A stretch of DNA of 64,000 bases from Paraburkholderia bannensis NBRC 103871 (lineage in GTDB: Bacteria; Pseudomonadota; Gammaproteobacteria; Burkholderiales; Burkholderiaceae): assembly GCF_000685015.1 (NCBI RefSeq), contig NZ_BAYA01000005.1, positions 372,001 to 436,000 on the forward strand, read 5' to 3'. Below are positions 60,602-64,000 of this stretch, piece by piece. The notes beneath the pieces were generated by a model. That model had not been told where the DNA came from and did no database searches. It was given only the letters and a program-made list of their open reading frames with translations. The position numbers and the translations under genes are program-made. The stretch's first letter is position 1. Each line of letters opens with the position of its first letter.

Positions 60602-61836
60602 CCCTTTCGCGTCTGTTGCGCCTGCCCGGCATTTCCAGCCGGCCGATTCCTCTCGCGTCGAGCGTGTCCTCGCGCGTCTTTCTCGGGCTGCTGCGCCGCA
60701 TCCGTCACGGACACCTCACGCTCACGACGCCCGACGGCAGCTGCTATGTATTCGGCGACCTGCGCGACGGCCCCGGCGCGACGCTCCATCTGCACGACTG
60801 GCGCGCGTGTGGCGCGATCCTTCATGCGGGCGATATCGGCTTTGCGCAGGCGCTGCGCGAGCAATGGGTCGACTCGCCCGATCTGGTCGCGCTGCTGCGG
60901 CTCGCGATCCGCAACGAAGCCGCGGTGGCCACGACGGTGCACGGCGGCCCGTTCGCGCGGCTGTGGTTCGGGCTGCGGCACCGCTTGCGCCGCAATACGC
61001 GCGAAGGCAGCCGCCAGAACATCCATGCGCACTACGACCTGGGCAACGAGTTTTACGCGCTCTGGCTCGACCGCACGTGGACGTATTCGAGCGCCTGTTT
61101 CGACGGCGATAGCCAACGTCCGCTCGCCGACGCGCAGGCCGCGAAGTATCAACGCGTCATCGACACGCTTGGGCTGCAACCCGGCATGGAAGTGCTGGAA
61201 ATCGGCTGCGGCTGGGGCGGTTTTGCCCTGCATGCCGCGCGTCAGGGCATACGCGTGCGCGCGCTGACGATTTCCCAGGCGCAGTACGCATTGGCCGTCG
61301 AACGCGTGATGGCCGCGGCACAAGGCGCGCGCGTCAGCGTCGAGCTATGCGACTACCGCGACGCCGTGGGCCAGTACGACGCGATCGTCTCGATCGAAAT
61401 GTTCGAAGCCGTGGGCGAAGCATTCTGGCCGGGTTATTTCGACACGCTCAAGCGCTGCCTGAAGCCGGGCGCCCGCGCGCTGATCCAGTCGATCACGATT
61501 GCCGACGCGCTGTTCGAGCACTATCGCGCGTCCAGCGATTTTATCCGCGAGACGATCTTTCCTGGTGGCATGCTGCCGAGTCCTGCGCAGTTCGGGGCGG
61601 CGGCGCAACGTGCCGGACTCGATGCGCGCGCAACCTTATCGTTTGGCCGCGACTACGCGCAGACCTTGCGCCTGTGGCGCGCGGCCTTCGAATCGAGGCT
61701 CGATGCGGTGCGCGCGCTCGGTTTCGACGATGCGTTCATCCGCATCTGGCGGCTCTATTTCACGTACTGCGAGGCAGCCTTCGACGAGGGCCGCACGGAC
61801 GTGATGCATTTCGTGGTCGAGCGGCCTCGCGAATAA
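60598..61836 (+). CDS. cfa: Cyclopropane-fatty-acyl-phospholipid synthase
   Basis: A 412-residue CFA synthase. The N-terminal lipid-associated part is residues 1-130; HYDLGNEFYALWLDRTWTYSSACF (145-168) is the conserved segment. The SAM site VLEIGCGWGGFA is at 199-210, and SIEMFEAVGE and the C-terminal FGRDYAQTLRLW follow. It adds a methylene from SAM to cis double bonds of phospholipids, lowering oxidation and acid sensitivity. It closes the sigma-linked operon. Start by ATGA overlap. Confidence 0.93.
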   Translation: MTLSRLLRLPGISSRPIPLASSVSSRVFLGLLRRIRHGHLTLTTPDGSCYVFGDLRDGPGATLHLHDWRACGAILHAGDIGFAQALREQWVDSPDLVALLRLAIRNEAAVATTVHGGPFARLWFGLRHRLRRNTREGSRQNIHAHYDLGNEFYALWLDRTWTYSSACFDGDSQRPLADAQAAKYQRVIDTLGLQPGMEVLEIGCGWGGFALHAARQGIRVRALTISQAQYALAVERVMAAAQGARVSVELCDYRDAVGQYDAIVSIEMFEAVGEAFWPGYFDTLKRCLKPGARALIQSITIADALFEHYRASSDFIRETIFPGGMLPSPAQFGAAAQRAGLDARATLSFGRDYAQTLRLWRAAFESRLDAVRALGFDDAFIRIWRLYFTYCEAAFDEGRTDVMHFVVERPRE

Positions 61837-61841
61837 GCCGC

Positions 61842-62783
61842 TTATTCCAGCGGAAAACCCTGCTTGAACGCCTGCCGCAGGAACTCCGCGAAACTCGACA
61901 CCGCGCGCGGCACCTGCGCGCCGTACGGGCGCACCACATGCAGTTGCGATGCGAATGCGCCCACGGGTCGCCAGTTGGGCAGCACCAGCACGAGCTTGCC
62001 CGCCTGCAAGGCCGCCTGCGCGCTGAAGTCGGGCAGCAGCGCGATGCCCAGATGTTCGAGCGCGGCGTCGCGCAGCGCTTCGCTGTTGTTGGCCGAGAAC
62101 GGCCCGTTCACCGTCACGTTCACGCGCGTGTTCTCCGCGCGCCGCCCGCTTTTCTCGAACGACCACGCGCCCGATCCCAACGCGCGCGGATAAAACAGGC
62201 AATCATGCTGGGCGAGATCGGCGGGCGTTTGCGGCGTGCCGCGCTGCTTCAGGTACGTACGCGTCGCGACGATCACCGAACGCGTATCGCAGAGCTTCCA
62301 CGCCACATGCGTTTCGGGCACCTGGGCGCTATGACGGATCGCCAGGTCGAAACCCTCGCTCGCAATGGACGTCAGGCGATCCGACATTTCCAGTTGCACA
62401 CGCACTTCGGGATGGGCGCGCGAAAACTGGGCCAGATGCGGCACCAGTTGCTGGCGCGCGAACGCCACGGGCGCGGTCACGCGCACCGTGCCGCGCGCCA
62501 CATCGGCCATGTCGCGCACGCCCGCGAAGCTGGCCGCGATGCGCTCGAATTCGCCGCGCGTTTCCTCGACGAGCCGCTGCCCGGCCTCCGTGAAGCGCAC
62601 GCTGCGCGTCGTGCGCTGCACGAGCGCCACGCCCGCCACGCGCTCCAGTTCCGCGATGCGCTGGCTCATCGCCGCCTTGCTCACGCCCAACCGCGCAGCC
62701 GCCGCCGTGTAGCTGCCCTGGCTGGCGAGCACGTTGAGCCAGTGCAGGTGAATCCAGAGCGACTCGGCTTTCTGCGTATCCAT
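61842..62783 (-). CDS. LysR-type regulator divergent from mmsA-like gene
   Basis: A 313-residue regulator. The HTH is GSYTAAAARLGVSKAAMSQRIAELERVAG. The effector domain has FDLAIRHSAQVPETHVAWKLC. It is convergent with cfa (5-base gap) and divergent from the aldehyde dehydrogenase. ATG 62783 is selected as the natural LysR start; frame upstream is not conserved. Two inverted repeats occur in the divergent region. It probably governs the dehydrogenase operon. Confidence 0.9.
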   Translation of the reverse strand: MDTQKAESLWIHLHWLNVLASQGSYTAAAARLGVSKAAMSQRIAELERVAGVALVQRTTRSVRFTEAGQRLVEETRGEFERIAASFAGVRDMADVARGTVRVTAPVAFARQQLVPHLAQFSRAHPEVRVQLEMSDRLTSIASEGFDLAIRHSAQVPETHVAWKLCDTRSVIVATRTYLKQRGTPQTPADLAQHDCLFYPRALGSGAWSFEKSGRRAENTRVNVTVNGPFSANNSEALRDAALEHLGIALLPDFSAQAALQAGKLVLVLPNWRPVGAFASQLHVVRPYGAQVPRAVSSFAEFLRQAFKQGFPLE

Positions 62784-62855
62784 AGCGGGTTCCACCGTCC
62801 TTGACCTGCGCCGATGATAGCACCCCATCTCGTCATCTTTCAGGGTTTCCACGGG

Positions 62856-62881
62856 TGATTGTTCACTGCTGAAAACAATCA
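62856..62881. promoter_or_regulatory. Long inverted repeat (8-10-8) between LysR and mmsA
   Basis: TGATTGTT (62856-62863) and AACAATCA (62874-62881) form a perfect dyad. AT-rich arms in a GC-rich genome and placement 73 bases before the LysR start suggest the operator of that regulator. Confidence 0.6.
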
Positions 62882-62939
62882 ATTCAGCCGCCGTGTCTTT
62901 GCAGGGCCGCGCCGGCTTCGTACACTGGCCGTCATCCAA

Positions 62940-62956
62940 TGAATCACCCTGATTCA
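62940..62956. promoter_or_regulatory. Second inverted repeat close to the mmsA start
   Basis: TGAATCA (62940-62946) and TGATTCA (62950-62956) are separated by CCC. It is about 30 bases before the ATG of the dehydrogenase and so may overlap the promoter or leader; a repressor-type site is possible. Confidence 0.55.
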
Positions 62957-62986
62957 GGCGAATTGACCCACTGGCGAGGAGATGAC

Positions 62987-64000
62987 ATGCAGGCCTTTAC
63001 CGATAGCGCAGACGTAGTCCACTTCATCGGCGGCAAGACCGAGCGCGGCGCGGGCGACCGCACCCAGGCGATCTTCAACCCGGCCACGGGCGCCGCCGCG
63101 CGCCGTCTGGTGCTGGGCGAAGTCGCGGACGTCGACGCCGCCGTGGCGAGCGCGAAAGCCGCGTTCCCGGCCTGGCGCGACACGCCGCCGATCCGCCGCG
63201 CGCGCGTCATGCTGCGCTTTCTCGAACTGATGAACCGCCACAAGGACGAACTGGCCGCGATCATCACCGCCGAGCACGGCAAGGTCTTCGCCGATGCCCA
63301 GGGCGAGGTCGCGCGCGGCATCGACGTGATCGAATTCGCCTGCGGCATTCCGCAGTTGCTCAAGGGCGACTACACGGAGCAGGTCTCGACCGGCATGGAC
63401 AACTGGACGGTGCGCCAGCCGCTGGGCGTCGTGGCTGGCATCACGCCGTTCAACTTCCCCTGCATGGTGCCGTGCTGGATGTTCCCGGTCGCGCTGGCCG
63501 CTGGCTGCACGTTCATCCTCAAGCCGAGCGAGCGCGATCCGTCGGCGTCGCTGTTCATGGCGCGTCTGCTCAAGGAAGCCGGCCTGCCCGATGGCGTGTT
63601 CAACGTCGTGCAGGGCGACAAGATCGTGGTCGATGCGCTGCTCGCGCACCGCGACGTGAAGGCCGTGAGCTTCGTCGGCTCCACGCCGATCGCCAACTAC
63701 ATCTACGAAACCGGCGCGAAGCACGGCAAGCGCGTGCAGGCGCTGGGCGGCGCGAAGAACCACATGGTCGTGATGCCCGATGCGGACATCGAGCAGACCG
63801 TCGATGCGCTGATCGGCGCGGGTTACGGTTCGGCGGGCGAGCGCTGCATGGCGATCTCGGTCGCCGTGCTGGTGGGCGACGTCGCCGACAAGATCGTGCC
63901 GCGTCTGGCCGAGCGCGCGAAGACGCTGATCGTCAAGAACGGCATGGAAGCCGACGCCGAAATGGGCCCGATCGTCACGCGCCAGGCGCTGGAGCGCATC
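62987..64000 (+). CDS. mmsA: CoA-acylating methylmalonate-semialdehyde dehydrogenase, 3' truncated by the window
   Basis: The first 338 residues of an aldehyde dehydrogenase; the gene runs on past 64000. Start [12 protein letters not shown], then [39 protein letters not shown]. The catalytic Cys is C287 in [11 protein letters not shown], the sequence typical of methylmalonate-semialdehyde dehydrogenases. It turns methylmalonate or malonate semialdehyde into propionyl- or acetyl-CoA in valine and beta-alanine/myo-inositol breakdown. A GAGGAGATG purine-rich site precedes the ATG; an ATG at 62982 is out of frame. Confidence 0.9.
   Translation, partial: MQAFTDSADVVHFIGGKTERGAGDRTQAIFNPATGAAARRLVLGEVADVDAAVASAKAAFPAWRDTPPIRRARVMLRFLELMNRHKDELAAIITAEHGKVFADAQGEVARGIDVIEFACGIPQLLKGDYTEQVSTGMDNWTVRQPLGVVAGITPFNFPCMVPCWMFPVALAAGCTFILKPSERDPSASLFMARLLKEAGLPDGVFNVVQGDKIVVDALLAHRDVKAVSFVGSTPIANYIYETGAKHGKRVQALGGAKNHMVVMPDADIEQTVDALIGAGYGSAGERCMAISVAVLVGDVADKIVPRLAERAKTLIVKNGMEADAEMGPIVTRQALERI

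Overview
The window is high-GC, gene-dense DNA of Burkholderiaceae type, most like Paraburkholderia, Caballeronia or Burkholderia. Support comes from a Burkholderia-style general porin, DUF4148, DUF1488 and DUF6723 small proteins, Emr/NodT-type efflux genes, and many LysR regulators diverging from catabolic genes. There are no ribosomal, tRNA or replication genes, which suggests a secondary chromosome or an accessory part of the genome (inference). No insertion sequence, prophage or CRISPR array was seen.

Layout. 1-3950: tripartite efflux operon (DHA2 permease end, GT2 glycosyltransferase, NodT outer-membrane lipoprotein, HlyD/EmrA adaptor). 3966-5910: LysR regulator divergent from an NmrA-type reductase. 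6139-8921: opgC translationally coupled to a tannase/feruloyl esterase. 8878-14027: catabolic cluster with an alpha/beta hydrolase, an aminotransferase and three tandem RraA-family aldolase paralogues, divergent from a LysR gene. 14039-16671: LysR and a 14-TM MFS pump. 16950-21982: porin, candidate small RNA, chemotaxis receptor, small proteins, polysaccharide deacetylase. 21950-28515: an orphan biosynthetic-looking cluster (two APH-fold kinases, CmcI-like and FkbM-like methyltransferases, MGT glycosyltransferase, radical SAM enzyme, asparagine-synthase-like ligase with a truncated glutaminase half). 28681-32482: hydrolase, MFS, glutathione peroxidase, Crp/Fnr regulator. 32627-41488: sulfate-ester scavenging locus of the ats/sft type (arylsulfatase, double-size permease, TonB receptor, binding protein, 2-oxoglutarate dioxygenase, ATPase). 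41668-44712: D-tartrate dehydratase, LysR, peptidase E. 44709-54469: mostly uncharacterised or stress-type genes (beta-propeller, TPR/winged-helix protein, DUF899, DUF2182, PLD-like protein, YceH, secreted small proteins, secreted hydrolase). 54913-61836: ECF sigma and RskA-type anti-sigma followed by a five-gene membrane-lipid modification operon (DUF1295, CFA-like methyltransferase, FAD amine-oxidase-like, DUF1365, CFA synthase). 61842-64000: LysR divergent from the start of methylmalonate-semialdehyde dehydrogenase.

How the parts work together. The sulfur locus carries a complete path: TonB receptor, periplasmic binding protein, ABC importer, and two desulfating enzymes of different chemistry. 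The aminotransferase plus RraA set looks like a route from a 4-substituted glutamate-type amino acid to pyruvate (inference). The sigma/lipid operon looks like an envelope or oxidative-stress response that alkylates and oxidises unsaturated phospholipid acyl chains. The most novel candidate is the compact cluster at 21950-28515, where five genes on one strand are separated by -4 to +7 bases and no known product could be assigned. Four intergenic regions beside LysR genes contain clean inverted repeats that I read as operators.
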